DNA from: Mesorhizobium shangrilense
Lineage (GTDB): Bacteria > Pseudomonadota > Alphaproteobacteria > Rhizobiales > Rhizobiaceae
Direction: 5' to 3'
Assembly (NCBI RefSeq): GCF_040537815.1
Contig: NZ_JBEWSZ010000001.1
Coordinates: 2,604,001 to 2,668,000 of the forward strand
DNA: 64,000 bases
Shown here: positions 9,087 through 18,863 of the stretch, piece after piece
Position numbering within the stretch: the first letter of the stretch is position 1
Layout of the letters: each line of letters opens with the position of its first letter
Notes under the pieces: generated by a model
Told to the model about the DNA's origin: nothing
Seen by the model: only the letters and a program-made list of their open reading frames with translations
The model's database searches: none
Translations under genes and position numbers: made by a program

Positions 9087-10067
9087 CTATGTCTCCGAGG
9101 CGATGTTGTCACGTGGGGCGGCGGCGCGCGAAAGCCTGTCATTGATCGCTTCGCCCAGTCCTTCGAAAGGGATCGGCTCCACGGCGATCGTCGCGGCGCC
9201 GCTGCGATCAAGATCCTGCATATAGGCAAAGAGATTGCTTGCCGCCTCGCGCAGGTCACCGGCCTCGGACAGGTTGACGAGTGCCACAGCGCCTTCCCAA
9301 CCGTCGGCGCGTCGATTGCCGAAAGCCAGCAACGCTTCACCTGCGTCCACTGTCTGAACATTAAGCCGCACCGCTGCACCCGGCGCATAGTGCGAGGCAA
9401 GCATGCCTGGCGCCTCGATCCCCACTGCTGTACCGCGCAGCAGCGTCTTGCCCAGGGCCGACTCGATCTCTGCAGCCGCGATACCACCGGGCCTGAGCAA
9501 CCGCACCTCCGAGCCCTCGACCTTGACGATCGTCGATTCCAGGCCGACGGGCGTCGCGCCGCCATCGACCACCAGCCTGATCCTGCCGCCGAGATCGTCG
9601 GACACGGCCTGCGCCGTCGTCGCGCTGATCTTGCCGGATGAATTGGCGCTTGGCGCGGCGAGCGGGCGGCCGAGCCTGGCGATAAGGTCGCCGCCAAAGC
9701 CTCGGGGCATGCGCAGCGCGATCGTACCCAGCCCGGCGGTGACCAGCGGATGAATGCCGTTGCCGGGCCGCTGCGGCAGCACCAGCGTCAACGGCCCCGG
9801 CCAGAATGTCTCGGCCAGCTTTCTGGACAGCGGATCAAACAGCGCGATGCGCTCGGCCATCGCCATATCCGCGACATGGGCGATCAGCGGATTGAAGCGC
9901 GGGCGGCCCTTGGCCTCGAAAATGCGGGCCACGCCAATGCCGTTGGTCGCATCCCCGGCGAGCCCATAGACGGTTTCGGTGGGTATGGCGATGACGTCGC
10001 CACCTTCGAGCAGCGCCAGCGCCCGCTCCATCGCCTCCCCAACGACAATTATCTCAGCCACTCTCAT
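9087..10067 (-). CDS. L-threonylcarbamoyladenylate synthase (Sua5/TsaC)
   Basis: Makes threonylcarbamoyl-AMP from threonine, bicarbonate and ATP for the t6A37 modification of ANN-decoding tRNAs. The 326-residue form has the YrdC domain with IPTETVYGLAGDA near residue 30 and KGRPRFNPLIAHV, followed by a C-terminal Sua5 domain, so it is the long Sua5 type rather than the short TsaC type. The ATG at 10067 is preferred over an upstream in-frame start at 10106, which adds thirteen unlike residues. Probably heads a two-gene unit with the flavoprotein gene downstream. Confidence 0.94.
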   Translation of the reverse strand: MRVAEIIVVGEAMERALALLEGGDVIAIPTETVYGLAGDATNGIGVARIFEAKGRPRFNPLIAHVADMAMAERIALFDPLSRKLAETFWPGPLTLVLPQRPGNGIHPLVTAGLGTIALRMPRGFGGDLIARLGRPLAAPSANSSGKISATTAQAVSDDLGGRIRLVVDGGATPVGLESTIVKVEGSEVRLLRPGGIAAAEIESALGKTLLRGTAVGIEAPGMLASHYAPGAAVRLNVQTVDAGEALLAFGNRRADGWEGAVALVNLSEAGDLREAASNLFAYMQDLDRSGAATIAVEPIPFEGLGEAINDRLSRAAAPRDNIASET

Positions 10068-10221
10068 CACCTCATGGAGGCTGGTGCGTAGTACGGCGGT
10101 GCCCACGGGGCAAGTCCGGGTGTCGGCGAATCATAAATCCCTAAAATGGTATGTTTCCCCGCAAGCCGACATCAATTCCCGCACTGTATGGTGCCGGCTC
10201 GCTGGGCAAGGGGTTACCATC

Positions 10222-10722
10222 GTGCGTATTCACATCATCGGTTCTGTCGTTATGTCGCTGGCGGCAATAGCCGGTACGGCACAGGCGTCGTCTCTCATCG
10301 TTCTTGGGCCGTCAGGCTCGACGCCGTCCGTCGTCAAGCTCGTTGCACTTGAACAGTCCAAGGCAGCCGACATCAAGTCCTCGGTCGTGGCGCTCGGCGA
10401 GCCGACGCCGGATGTCACCTATGAGAAAGTGGCCGCTCTCCCCGAGCAGCCAGCGGCCAAACATGGGCCGATGCAAGCGCCGATGATCATTCGCGGCGGT
10501 GTCGTCGGCAGCGCCTTCGATACGCCCGCGCCCCGCGCCGCACCGGCAGGAACCGCTGCCGCACCAGCGCCGGCGGCAACCGCCCGCATGCCGGCATCGG
10601 GAACCGCTGCAGCAACTCCCGCGAACGGCATGGCGTCCAACAAGAAGGTTGCTTCATCCGCGGGCACGCGTGCCGCGACACCACAGCCAACGCCCATCCC
10701 CGGCATCGGAAAACTCAAGTAA
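10222..10722 (+). CDS. exported Ala/Pro-rich protein of unknown function
   Basis: A 166-residue protein whose GTG start at 10222 follows an AAGGGG ribosome binding site at a good distance. Residues 1-24 (VRIHIIGSVVMSLAAIAGTA...) form a clear signal peptide with cleavage expected after AQA. The mature protein has about 80 ordinary residues and then a low-complexity stretch rich in Ala, Pro and Thr, ending TPIPGIGKLK. No family is recognised. The open frame continues upstream to 9979, but that part overlaps the Sua5 gene on the other strand and lacks the signal peptide at its front, so the GTG is favoured. Probably periplasmic. Confidence 0.65.
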   Translation: MRIHIIGSVVMSLAAIAGTAQASSLIVLGPSGSTPSVVKLVALEQSKAADIKSSVVALGEPTPDVTYEKVAALPEQPAAKHGPMQAPMIIRGGVVGSAFDTPAPRAAPAGTAAAPAPAATARMPASGTAAATPANGMASNKKVASSAGTRAATPQPTPIPGIGKLK

Positions 10723-10765
10723 CAGTCAGCACTACCGAGGTCTGACGGAAGCCGAGGCACGAACA

Positions 10766-10797
10766 AAACAGGGCGACGCTCGCACGCCGCCCTGTTC
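10766..10797. terminator. bidirectional hairpin terminator
   Basis: ACAGGGCG and CGCCCTGT form an eight-base-pair stem between two convergent genes. On the minus strand it is followed by TTTTGTTC, giving a good intrinsic terminator for the acidic-protein gene; on the plus strand the T run is short. Confidence 0.65.
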
Positions 10798-10826
10798 CGT
10801 CGACAGAAATCCGCAGGTGGAAGATT

Positions 10827-11153
10827 TCAGGCGGCAACGTGTTCGTCGGCGTCGTCTGCCTCTTCGTCCTCTTCCTCGTCGTCGGCGTGATCGCCTTCGG
10901 CCTTCACGCCCTCTTCGGTTTCATCTTCTTCATCGTCGTGTTCGTCTTCCTCGTCCTCGTCGTCGTCCGAGAGGGTAGCGGCTTCTTCGCCTTCGCTATC
11001 CTCGTGGTCGTCGCCTTCCGCGTGCTCGTGCGACTGGTCGGCGGCCTCGAGGGCAGCGGCGGCATGATCGACGGTGGTTTCGGAAGCGGATTCAAGCGCC
11101 TCGGAGGTGCCCGAGGTTTCTTCAGTCACTTCGATTTCGTGAGCGGAATTCAT
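10827..11153 (-). CDS. highly acidic low-complexity protein
   Basis: A 108-residue protein in which more than half the residues of the C-terminal two thirds are Asp or Glu, with scattered His. The ATG at 11153 has a strong GGAGG ribosome binding site six bases upstream (rather than the start at 11180, which lies before that site), and a terminator follows the gene, so it is very likely translated despite its composition. No domain, signal peptide or membrane segment is visible. Such proteins can be disordered chaperones, metal or cation binders or nucleic-acid mimics; nothing here decides between them. The hydrophobic frame on the opposite strand is an antisense artefact of GA-rich codons. 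Confidence 0.62.
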   Translation of the reverse strand: MNSAHEIEVTEETSGTSEALESASETTVDHAAAALEAADQSHEHAEGDDHEDSEGEEAATLSDDDEDEEDEHDDEEDETEEGVKAEGDHADDEEEDEEADDADEHVAA

Positions 11154-11362
11154 GGAAGCCTCCGTTGGGTTGGGGAACATGTCCCTTTTGCCACGGAGAG
11201 ATCATCGTCATATGACTGTAAGCCGGCTTGAACGGCCGGCCGGAACAAAATTTTTCTCGGAGCCTAGAGCTCGTTTTCCGCGCATGATCCCGCCCGAACC
11301 ACAGATCCGCGAAGCAAAACGGAATCCACGTTTCGCTAACGCGGTCCTTCGGTCTCGAACTC

Positions 11363-13519
11363 TCAACCAGCGATCTTGGAGAAATCCGCGACCTGATCGG
11401 TCGCCGTGCGGATGCGGGTGAGCAGTGCCAGGCGATTGGCGCGCACGGCCTGGTCCTCATCATTCACGAGAACGCGTTCGAAAAATGAATCAACCGGTTC
11501 ACGCAGCACGCTAAGCGCCAGCATGGCGGCGGAAAAATCTTCGTTTTGAATCGCTTCGCCGGCTTGCTTCTCAGCTTGATTCACCGCCGCGAACAGCGAT
11601 TTCTCGGCATCTTCGCGAAGAAGCGCCGGCTCAACATGTTCGGCGACCTGCGTTTTCTTCTTCTCCTCGGCGGCCAGGATGTTGGCCGCACGCTTGGTGC
11701 CAGCGAGCAGGTTCCTGCCATCCTCGGTCTCGAGGAACTTGCCGAGCGCTTCCACGCGACGGACGATCTGCAAGAGATCGTCGGATTGCGGCGTGATCAC
11801 CGCATCGATCAGATCATGGCGGGCTCCCTGGTCACGGAGGTAGACCTTCAGGCGGTCGTGGAAGAAAGCAAGGAGATCACGGATCTGGTCCGCACCATCC
11901 CCTGCGTAGCGCGCGGCAGCGCTGGCGAAAACGGAAGCCAGTTTCAGCTGGATGCGGTTTTCGACCAGAATCCTGACCACGCCCAACGCTGCGCGCCGCA
12001 GCGCGTACGGGTCCTTCGAACCGGTCGGCTTTTCGTCGATGGCCCAGAAGCCGACCAGCGTATCGAGTTTGTCGGCGAGCGCGACAGTCCCTGACACCGG
12101 ATCGCCTGGCACGTAGTCGGACGGGCCTTGCGGCTTGTAGTGTTCCTCGATCGCTGCGGCCACGGATGGATGTTCACCCTGCAGCAACGCGTATTTGCGG
12201 CCCATGGCGCCCTGCAGTTCGGGAAATTCGCCGACCACTTCGGTGGTGAGATCGGCCTTGGCCAGCACGGCTGCGCGGCGCGCCAGCACCGCATCGGCGC
12301 CGACGATCGGCGCCAATTCCTCGGCAAGCCGGGCAATACGCTCCACGCGCCCGCCTTGCGTGCCAAGCTTGGCATGGAAGGTCACGCCGAGATGGTCGAG
12401 GCGGGCCATGCGCTGGTCGAGCGGCTTGCTCATATCAAGCCCGAACTTTTCTGCCGATGCCTGCAACTGGTCGAGATCCGGCAGGTCGCCCTGGTCGGTC
12501 TTCCAGAAGTAGAGCGCGTCGGACAGGCGTGCGCGTACCACCTTGCCGTTGCCGCGCGCGATCTCCTTGCCGCCGTCGCTGGCTTCGATGTTGGCGGTGA
12601 GGATGAAGTGGTTGGAAAGGCCCTCGTTCGCGCCTTGCGGCCGCGTGACGAAGCATTTCTGGTTGGCGCGGATGGTGAGCCGGATCACCTCGGCCGGAAT
12701 GGCCAGAAAATCCTGCTCGAATTCGCCCATCAGCACGACCGGCCATTCGACGAGCCCGGACACTTCCTCCAGCAGGCCTTCATCCTCGACCAGATCGAGC
12801 CCGTTGGCGAAAGCGAGATTTCTGGCGTCGGCGAGGATGATCTCCTTGCGGCGGTCGGCATCGAGCACGACCTTGGCAGCCTCGAGCTTGGAGACATAGT
12901 CGTCGAAACGGCGCACGGTGATTGCGCCCGGCGCATGGAAGCGGTGGCCGTAGGTGACATTGCCGGCGCGAATGCCATCGATCTCGAAATCGACGATCAC
13001 CGGTTCCTCGGTCTCCGGGCCGAAGGTGCAGAGGATCGTCTGCAGCGGCCGCACCCAGCGCAGGGAACCCGGTTTCGCGGAGGCTGGCCCCCAGCGCATC
13101 GATTTCGGCCAGGGGAAAGTACGGATGATGCCCGGCACCAGTTCGGCGATGATGTCTTCCGCCGCCCTGCCCGGCTTCGAGATGTGGGCGACGTAGAAAT
13201 CGCCTTTCTTCGGGTCGGAATGAACATGCGCCTCGGCGATCGAAGACAGGCCGGCCTTGCGCAGGAAACCCTGGACCGCCTGTTCGGGCGCCGTCGTGGC
13301 GGGCCCCTTGATTTCCTCACGGATATCCTTGGAACGCGCGTTCAGGCCCCTGATATCGAGCGTGAGGCGCCGCGGCGTCCAGTATTCGCGCGCCGCCTCA
13401 TAGGTCAGGCCGGCCTCGACCAGACCGTCGGTCAGCATCTTCTTCAGGTCGCCCGCCGCCTTGCGCTGCATGCGCGCGGGGATTTCCTCGGAGCGAAGTT
13501 CTAGAAGCAAGTCGGGCAT
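11363..13519 (-). CDS. glyS: glycine--tRNA ligase beta subunit
   Basis: Beta subunit of the heterotetrameric bacterial GlyRS, contributing tRNA binding. The 718-residue length is normal. It starts [18 protein letters not shown], the highly conserved N-terminus, and contains KSMRWG, the [16 protein letters not shown] segment and a C-terminal anticodon-binding-like domain ([22 protein letters not shown]). It follows glyQ in the same direction but 365 bases away rather than directly coupled. Confidence 0.97.
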   Translation of the reverse strand: MPDLLLELRSEEIPARMQRKAAGDLKKMLTDGLVEAGLTYEAAREYWTPRRLTLDIRGLNARSKDIREEIKGPATTAPEQAVQGFLRKAGLSSIAEAHVHSDPKKGDFYVAHISKPGRAAEDIIAELVPGIIRTFPWPKSMRWGPASAKPGSLRWVRPLQTILCTFGPETEEPVIVDFEIDGIRAGNVTYGHRFHAPGAITVRRFDDYVSKLEAAKVVLDADRRKEIILADARNLAFANGLDLVEDEGLLEEVSGLVEWPVVLMGEFEQDFLAIPAEVIRLTIRANQKCFVTRPQGANEGLSNHFILTANIEASDGGKEIARGNGKVVRARLSDALYFWKTDQGDLPDLDQLQASAEKFGLDMSKPLDQRMARLDHLGVTFHAKLGTQGGRVERIARLAEELAPIVGADAVLARRAAVLAKADLTTEVVGEFPELQGAMGRKYALLQGEHPSVAAAIEEHYKPQGPSDYVPGDPVSGTVALADKLDTLVGFWAIDEKPTGSKDPYALRRAALGVVRILVENRIQLKLASVFASAAARYAGDGADQIRDLLAFFHDRLKVYLRDQGARHDLIDAVITPQSDDLLQIVRRVEALGKFLETEDGRNLLAGTKRAANILAAEEKKKTQVAEHVEPALLREDAEKSLFAAVNQAEKQAGEAIQNEDFSAAMLALSVLREPVDSFFERVLVNDEDQAVRANRLALLTRIRTATDQVADFSKIAG

Positions 13520-13884
13520 AGGGTCATCTCATGCGGGAGAGTGGTCCGCGCGGGGCATAGCAACTCGGCTGGCTGCTGTCACCCTTTCCGCGCATCGATC
13601 GCCGACTTCGGCCGTTTTCCGGAAGTTTTCGAGGTGCTGTCGGGCTGATGCCGGCCCGCTCGTCCTTGGGTCAAAGATTTCCATGAACCGAACGCAGCGC
13701 TGAAGCGACCCACGCTCAGGCAGAGAACCATTGGCTGAACGACCATGAAAACGGCATCGAGACTCCTGCAGATCCTGGCGCTCAGCGCCTGCTTCACCGC
13801 ACAGGTTCATGGCACGTTCGCGATGCCGGGCGTTCGCCGCGCCCTGCAGACGATGGAAGCCTTCACTGTCCTCTCGATGAAGAG
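13520..13884. other. glyQ-glyS spacer without a confident gene
   Basis: No convincing gene lies in these 365 bases. The reverse-strand frames (13529-14038; 13579-13797 with a GTG start) lack family features. On the plus strand an ATG at 13745 opens a 47-codon frame to 13888 that begins like a signal peptide (MKTASRLLQILALSACF) but has no clear ribosome binding site and runs antisense into the glyQ end; I treat it as unproven. Some rhizobia carry a small membrane-protein gene in this position; it is not recognisable here. Confidence 0.5.
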
Positions 13885-14829
13885 CTAAGCTGCGACCCCA
13901 CCCGCCTGCGTCAGCAGAAACGCCTCGCCGCAGGCCTTGGCCAGATTGCGTACGCGCAGGATGTAGCTCTGCCGCTCGGTGACGGAAATCACGCCGCGCG
14001 CGTCGAGCAGATTGAAGACGTGGCTGGCCTTGATGCACTGGTCGTAGGCAGGAAACACCATCCTGTGCATCGGCAGATTGTCATTCGATGCTGGCGCGCC
14101 GGCAGCCAGCAACGCCTTGCATTCGGCCTCGGCGTCCTCGAAATGGCGCAGCAGCATGGCGGTATTGGCGTATTCGAAATTGTGGCGCGAATATTCCTGC
14201 TCGGCTTGCAGGAAGACATCGCCGTAGGTGACCTTTTCAGCGCCCTCGCGGCCGTTGAAATTGAGGTCGTAGATATTGTCGACGCCCTGCACATACATGG
14301 CCAGCCGCTCCAGGCCGTAGGTCAGTTCGCCCGCCACCGGCGCGCATTCGATGCCGCAGACCTGCTGGAAATAGGTGAACTGCGACACCTCCATGCCGTC
14401 GCACCAGCATTCCCAGCCGAGACCCCAGGCGCCCAGTGTCGGGCTTTCCCAATCGTCCTCGACAAAGCGGATGTCGTGCAGCAGCGGATCGACGCCGATC
14501 GCGGCGAGCGAGCCAAGATAAAGCTCCTGCAGGTTGGGTGGGTTCGGCTTCAGGATTACCTGGTATTGATAGTAATGCTGCAGCCGGTTCGGGTTCTCGC
14601 CATAGCGGCCATCCTTGGGCCGACGCGAAGGCTGCACATAGGCGGCATTCCAACGCTTTGGCCCGAGCGCGCGCAGCGTCGTCGCCGGGTGAAACGTGCC
14701 GGCGCCGACTTCCATGTCGTAGGGCTGCAGGATGACGCAACCATATTCCGCCCAGTAATTGTGCAAGGTCAGGATCAGCCCCTGGAAGGAGCGGCTGGGG
14801 TGCATGTGGGCGGGGATATTGTTTGTCAC
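13885..14829 (-). CDS. glyQ: glycine--tRNA ligase alpha subunit
   Basis: Catalytic alpha subunit of GlyRS that forms glycyl-adenylate. The 314-residue protein contains the near-invariant stretches [54 protein letters not shown] and [20 protein letters not shown]. Full length for the family. It lies upstream of glyS in the same direction and probably shares its transcript despite the long spacer. Confidence 0.97.
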   Translation of the reverse strand: MTNNIPAHMHPSRSFQGLILTLHNYWAEYGCVILQPYDMEVGAGTFHPATTLRALGPKRWNAAYVQPSRRPKDGRYGENPNRLQHYYQYQVILKPNPPNLQELYLGSLAAIGVDPLLHDIRFVEDDWESPTLGAWGLGWECWCDGMEVSQFTYFQQVCGIECAPVAGELTYGLERLAMYVQGVDNIYDLNFNGREGAEKVTYGDVFLQAEQEYSRHNFEYANTAMLLRHFEDAEAECKALLAAGAPASNDNLPMHRMVFPAYDQCIKASHVFNLLDARGVISVTERQSYILRVRNLAKACGEAFLLTQAGGVAA

Positions 14830-15070
14830 TGCGGCCTCGCGGAGCGGTGGGATGCGGACTTTCCGAAACCGCCTTTGCGAGCCGAAACGTCCGCACCTTC
14901 TCGGACCACGCTCTAGATGTCCGCCTCACTGGCGTCAAGGCAAGGCTCGCGGGCCTGGCTGCCGACGAGCAAAGAAATGTCGAACGCTTTGCTGTGAGTT
15001 GGCCCATTGCCGATCATAAGCGGACGCAGTCTGTTCGACGCTCCATCAGGCCAGCGAGACCAGACCAGCC

Positions 15071-15532
15071 ATGCCCAACCCGATCACCATTCGTCCTGTC
15101 ACTCGAAGGGATTTCGACCAGTGGCTTCCGCTTTGGGACGGCTACAACGCGTTTTACGGACGATCCGGCGAGACGGCCCTGCCCGACGAAATCACGCGGA
15201 TGACGTGGTCGCGCTTCTTCGATGCCTATGAGCCGGTTCATGCGCTGGTTGCCGAGAACGAAGGCCAACTTCTCGGCCTCGTACACTACCTGTTCCACCG
15301 CAGCACCACGGCGATCGCGCCCAACTGTTATTTGCAGGATCTCTTCACCAACGAAGCGTCGCGCGGCAAAGGCATCGGTGGGGCGCTCGTCAACGGCGTC
15401 TACGAGCGGGCACAGGCCGCCGGCTCCGGCCGGGTGTATTGGCTTACGCATGAAACCAACCACACGGCGATGAAGCTCTACGACAAGATCGGCGAGCGGT
15501 CGGGGTTTGTCGTCTACCGAAAGCTGTTCTGA
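15071..15532 (+). CDS. GNAT-family N-acetyltransferase
   Basis: A 153-residue acetyltransferase of the Gcn5-related fold. Strand beta-4 with the bulge is LLGLVHYLFH, and the acetyl-CoA pyrophosphate loop is seen as QDLFTNEASRGKGIGGAL (the R/Q-x-x-G-x-G/A motif) around residues 93-110; the end of the domain is WLTHETNHTAMKLYDKIGERSGFVVY. This pattern is that of small-molecule or amino-group acetyltransferases such as polyamine or aminoglycoside-like GNATs, but the acceptor cannot be named. It is divergent from glyQ and ends just before a strong terminator shared with the TPR gene. Confidence 0.9.
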   Translation: MPNPITIRPVTRRDFDQWLPLWDGYNAFYGRSGETALPDEITRMTWSRFFDAYEPVHALVAENEGQLLGLVHYLFHRSTTAIAPNCYLQDLFTNEASRGKGIGGALVNGVYERAQAAGSGRVYWLTHETNHTAMKLYDKIGERSGFVVYRKLF

Positions 15533-15540
15533 AAACGAAA

Positions 15541-15564
15541 ACGGGGCTCCAAAAGGAGCCCCGT
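15541..15564. terminator. bidirectional intrinsic terminator
   Basis: ACGGGGCTCC and GGAGCCCCGT form a ten-base-pair stem with an AAAA loop. T runs flank it on the plus strand (GTTT) and on the minus strand (CGTTTTCGTTTTC), so it can serve both the GNAT gene and the convergent TPR gene. Confidence 0.85.
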
Positions 15565-15585
15565 TTGCAAATCAAGATGGCCGAT

Positions 15586-17361
15586 CTATCCCTTCGGCGT
15601 GGGCGTCGGGTCGGGCTTCACCTTCGGTGTTTCTTGCGCCGTGTTGGATTCGATCGGCGGCAGGCCCTTCAACAGCTTCTGCTGCAGGGCGGCGAGCACG
15701 TCGGGATCGGGCTTCAGATCGCGAGCCTGGTTCCACTGGTAGGTGGCTTCGAGCTTTCGGCCGACGCGCCAATAGGCGTCGCCCAGATGGTCATTCAGAA
15801 CCGGGTCTTCCGGCTTCAGCGACACCGCGCGTTCCATTTCGCGCACGGCATCGTCAAACCTGCCCATGCGGAAGTAGGCCCAGCCCAGCGAATCGACGAT
15901 GTAACCATCGCTCGGCCGCAGGTCGACGGCCTTCTGGATCATCGCAAGGCCTTCCTTGAGATTGATGTTCATGTCGACCCAGGAATAGCCGAGATAGTTC
16001 AGGACCTGCGGCTGGTCGGGGAACAGTTCCAGCGCCTTGCGGAAATTCGGCTCCGCCTTCGGCCATTCCTTCAGTCGTTCATAGGCGATGCCACGCTGGT
16101 AGAAGACGGTCCAGTTGGCGGCCACGGGCGTCTTGATCGTGGCAATGGCCTTGTCATAGAGCTCAGCCGCCGAGCGGAAATCTTCCTTCGAGGAATAGAC
16201 ACCGCCAAGCGCCAGATAGGCGCGCATATCGTTGGGATGCGCGTCGACAAACCCCTTCAGATGGGTGATTGCCTCGTCATTGCGACCAAGATCGGCCAGG
16301 TTGAGCCCGAGCTGCAGATCGGAAATTTCCTTCAGCGGCGAAGAGTTCGGAATCCGGCGATAGAGGGCAATGGCCCCCTCGCCGTCCTTCAGCTGCTCGG
16401 AGACAGCGGCAAGCTGGACAAGTGCCGCGTCGCTGTCGGGCCTGAGCGCCAGCGCATATTGCAGATAGAGACGGACAAAGGGCTCGCCGCCGCCACGATT
16501 GAGCGCGGTGGCGAGATCGAGCAGGATTTCCGAGGCACCGTCCGACGGGGTGGCAACCAAGGGCGGTACCTTCTCGCCCTTGGTGATCTTGTCGCGAAGG
16601 GCGGCGATCTCAAGCTTGCCGGGTGAGAACGCCTCGGCCTGGTCGAGCACCGCAAGCGCCTTGGTCTTGTCGCCCTTGCGGGCAAAGAAGGAGGCATAGG
16701 CCTGCGCGTTGCGCATCCATGTTTCGGGAGCCGCGCTGCCGGCCGCAGTGTCCTGCATTGTCGCGGTGTAGAGCGCTTCGGCCCTGTCGGGCAAGCCCGA
16801 CGCATCCGCGATCAGCGCGCGATGAAAGGATTTGAAGAGGCCGAACCAGTCGGGGCCCTGGAGCTTGTCGATTGAAGACATGGCTTCCGTTGCATCACCG
16901 GCGCCTTGCTTGGCCCAGCCGGTCATCACGCCGGCGATAAGCCGGTCAAGGTCGGATTCGAGCGAAAGCTTCAGCCATGACTCGGCCTTGGAAAAATCCT
17001 TCTTGTGGAAAGAGTCGACCGCCAGCGCGAGGCGCGAGAACCGCTCGACATCGGGAACCTGCTTGAGTTTGTCGGCATAAACTAGGGATTCGTCGAAGCG
17101 ACCTTGAGCGATCAGCGACAGCATCAGGCTCTGCTGCAGGCCGGTATCGCTCGGATTGAAAGCCAACGCCTGCTTGTAAAACGCAATGGCGTTATCGAGA
17201 TCGTTGTCGCCCTCGGCGATCCTGGCCGCGAGATAGGCTCCCGAGAAGGATGTGATCTTGACTGGTTCGGTGGCTTGCTTGGCATGGGCTGGCAGACCCG
17301 AAATCGCCATGCCCGTCACAATTGCCAGCCCTGTCAGCCAGCGCGCACGTCCTTGCCGCAT
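15586..17361 (-). CDS. exported tetratricopeptide repeat protein
   Basis: A 591-residue TPR protein. The ATG at 17361 has an AAAGGGA ribosome binding site and gives a signal peptide (MRQGRARWLTGLAIVTGMAI..., cleavage likely after AHA). The rest is a series of 34-residue helical hairpins, for example DNAIAFYKQALAFNPSDTGLQQSLML, GAIALYRRIPNSSPL, AELYDKAIATIKTP, EPNFRKALELFPDQPQVLNYLGYSWVD and DDAVREMERAVSLKPEDPVLNDHLGD. It ends in a Pro/Thr/Lys-rich tail. It is probably a periplasmic or outer-membrane-associated scaffold, as in many alphaproteobacteria; the partner is unknown. Confidence 0.9.
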   Translation of the reverse strand: MRQGRARWLTGLAIVTGMAISGLPAHAKQATEPVKITSFSGAYLAARIAEGDNDLDNAIAFYKQALAFNPSDTGLQQSLMLSLIAQGRFDESLVYADKLKQVPDVERFSRLALAVDSFHKKDFSKAESWLKLSLESDLDRLIAGVMTGWAKQGAGDATEAMSSIDKLQGPDWFGLFKSFHRALIADASGLPDRAEALYTATMQDTAAGSAAPETWMRNAQAYASFFARKGDKTKALAVLDQAEAFSPGKLEIAALRDKITKGEKVPPLVATPSDGASEILLDLATALNRGGGEPFVRLYLQYALALRPDSDAALVQLAAVSEQLKDGEGAIALYRRIPNSSPLKEISDLQLGLNLADLGRNDEAITHLKGFVDAHPNDMRAYLALGGVYSSKEDFRSAAELYDKAIATIKTPVAANWTVFYQRGIAYERLKEWPKAEPNFRKALELFPDQPQVLNYLGYSWVDMNINLKEGLAMIQKAVDLRPSDGYIVDSLGWAYFRMGRFDDAVREMERAVSLKPEDPVLNDHLGDAYWRVGRKLEATYQWNQARDLKPDPDVLAALQQKLLKGLPPIESNTAQETPKVKPDPTPTPKG

Positions 17362-17846
17362 CGTATCCCTTTCAGCCGGGCACCATCTCCGCAACAGCGG
17401 GATCGCCGTAGACTCGATCTTTCCGGGCAAAGCATGGCCTTTTTGGGGTCACGCTTCAATCCGGCCCGAATTCACAATCGGGTCATGCCTTTCATACAAT
17501 CGGGCCACGGCATTAATAAAGTCTGGCGCGTGGGAAATCGTTGAGCGGAGCGATGGTTTGGACGAATTTCGGGTTCGAAGTACACGCAAACTATTGAGTT
17601 CCAACAGTCAGGATACACCGCTGCTTGCTGACACTCGACGCCATAGCGGCGGCCGGCGGCGATCTTGGTATCGCCGATGGTGAATTCAAATGATCCGGCG
17701 CACCGGCGGCACCGGGCGCCGTCAAAGTCTCCACTCTGCAGTGGATGCCTCGCGTATCCGGGCTACGGGCATGGAACCGAAGAAGATTTCCAAGAAGATG
17801 ATCAGGCGTCGGTCTGGGAGAACGACATGCATAGAGACAAGGACCT
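17362..17846. other. gene-free stretch upstream of the TPR gene
   Basis: These 485 bases carry only short frames with no recognisable family (for example 17665-17928 on the plus strand, which runs antisense into lysE). The region nearest the TPR gene should hold its promoter. I see no RNA gene, repeat or insertion-sequence end. Confidence 0.5.
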
Positions 17847-18476
17847 TCAAGCCATGGCGTTCACAGCCAGGAGAAGGGCAGCTAAAATCAGCACGGAGCC
17901 CGTGATCGCGTCCATCCATTTGAGGTAGGTCGGGCTGTCGAAGCAGCGAGACAGGTTCACCCCGGCCAAGCTCCAGCCATAGAACTTGATTGCGGAAGCC
18001 GCGAGGAACCCACCAGCGAACCCCGCCTGTTCCTCACTGCCGTAGCTGGATGCAAGAACGCCGACGAGAAACATTGCCTCAAGCCAGACCAGCGGGTTGA
18101 GCCAGGTGACGATTAGCATCGAACCGATCGCCTGGAACCGGGACTTGCAATGTGCTGGGACCATCCTTGTCCCGGGTGTCCGGCTGGTCCTTTGCAGGAT
18201 CCGCGCTCCCCACCATGCGAGAAATCCGGCGCAGCCCACCTGCAGAATGTCGGAGAATGTCGGATACCGCGTCAGCAGCGTTCCAAAGCCGCTGACACCC
18301 ATGGCCACCAGCGCGAATTCAGAAGCGTAACCGGTGGACGCGACCGCAAGCGGGTGACTGCGCGTCAAGCCCGCCTGGATAAGCATGAGGTTCTGGGGCC
18401 CAAGTGAAAAGCTAAGCCCGAGGCCGAACACGAAACCAGATGCCATCGCCTGCGACAAGAAGAGATCGGCGATCAT
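17847..18476 (-). CDS. LysE/RhtB-family amino-acid exporter
   Basis: A 209-residue inner-membrane exporter. The N-terminal signature GLGLSFSLGPQNLMLIQAGLTRSH is typical of LysE (as opposed to the RhtB GPdxxxv variant), and five to six hydrophobic helices follow, including WLNPLVWLEAMFLVGVLA and the final ITGSVLILAALLLAVNA. The ATG at 18476 is preferred to 18500 because it sits after a CAGGG-like site and starts right at the first helix. LysE exports basic amino acids; the actual substrate here is not shown. Stand-alone gene without the usual divergent ArgP/LysG regulator. Confidence 0.85.
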   Translation of the reverse strand: MIADLFLSQAMASGFVFGLGLSFSLGPQNLMLIQAGLTRSHPLAVASTGYASEFALVAMGVSGFGTLLTRYPTFSDILQVGCAGFLAWWGARILQRTSRTPGTRMVPAHCKSRFQAIGSMLIVTWLNPLVWLEAMFLVGVLASSYGSEEQAGFAGGFLAASAIKFYGWSLAGVNLSRCFDSPTYLKWMDAITGSVLILAALLLAVNAMA

Positions 18477-18863
18477 TGCCCTGCATCCATGTGGCGGCAT
18501 GGCCTGGCCGCTTCATCCGGAAACAGACAACTCTGACATTCAAGATCGGCAAGCCCATGCGTGTGGCGGCACGAAGCGTCGCCTCGTTCTTCCGATCGCG
18601 CACCGTTCCGCATCTGTCGCCTCCCGCAAACGAAACACCGCGATAAAGGGGGCGTTGCCGTGTTCGTTGCCCTGGGAGACTGGACGGAAGCGCACGCCCC
18701 CGAATATCGGCAAATGCCTGCAGACAAGTCAAAAGCCACCCCACGCTGTGGAACATGGTCACGTCGAGTGTCGGAAGCGGTGCGCGAAAGTACCGATTTC
18801 AGGAAACATTGCAGGTATTTGCCGACTGTTCGGCCACGTCGGGTCCATGCTGCGAGGCAGTCG
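18477..18863. other. gene-free stretch between DUF1284 and lysE genes
   Basis: No frame in these 387 bases resembles a known protein or has a ribosome binding site. I see no repeat, RNA gene or strong promoter. Confidence 0.45.

Noticed and set aside
10839..11231. A hydrophobic plus-strand frame resembling a membrane protein
   Set aside because: It is the reverse complement of the Asp/Glu codon runs of the acidic protein, which has a good ribosome binding site and a terminator.
12128..13504. A 458-codon plus-strand open frame
   Set aside because: Entirely antisense to glyS, with no family motif.
13745..13888. A 47-codon plus-strand frame starting like a signal peptide
   Set aside because: No ribosome binding site, no homology known to me, and it runs into the glyQ end on the other strand; kept only as a note in the spacer entry.
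17665..17928. An 87-codon plus-strand frame before lysE
   Set aside because: No recognisable family and its end is antisense to lysE.
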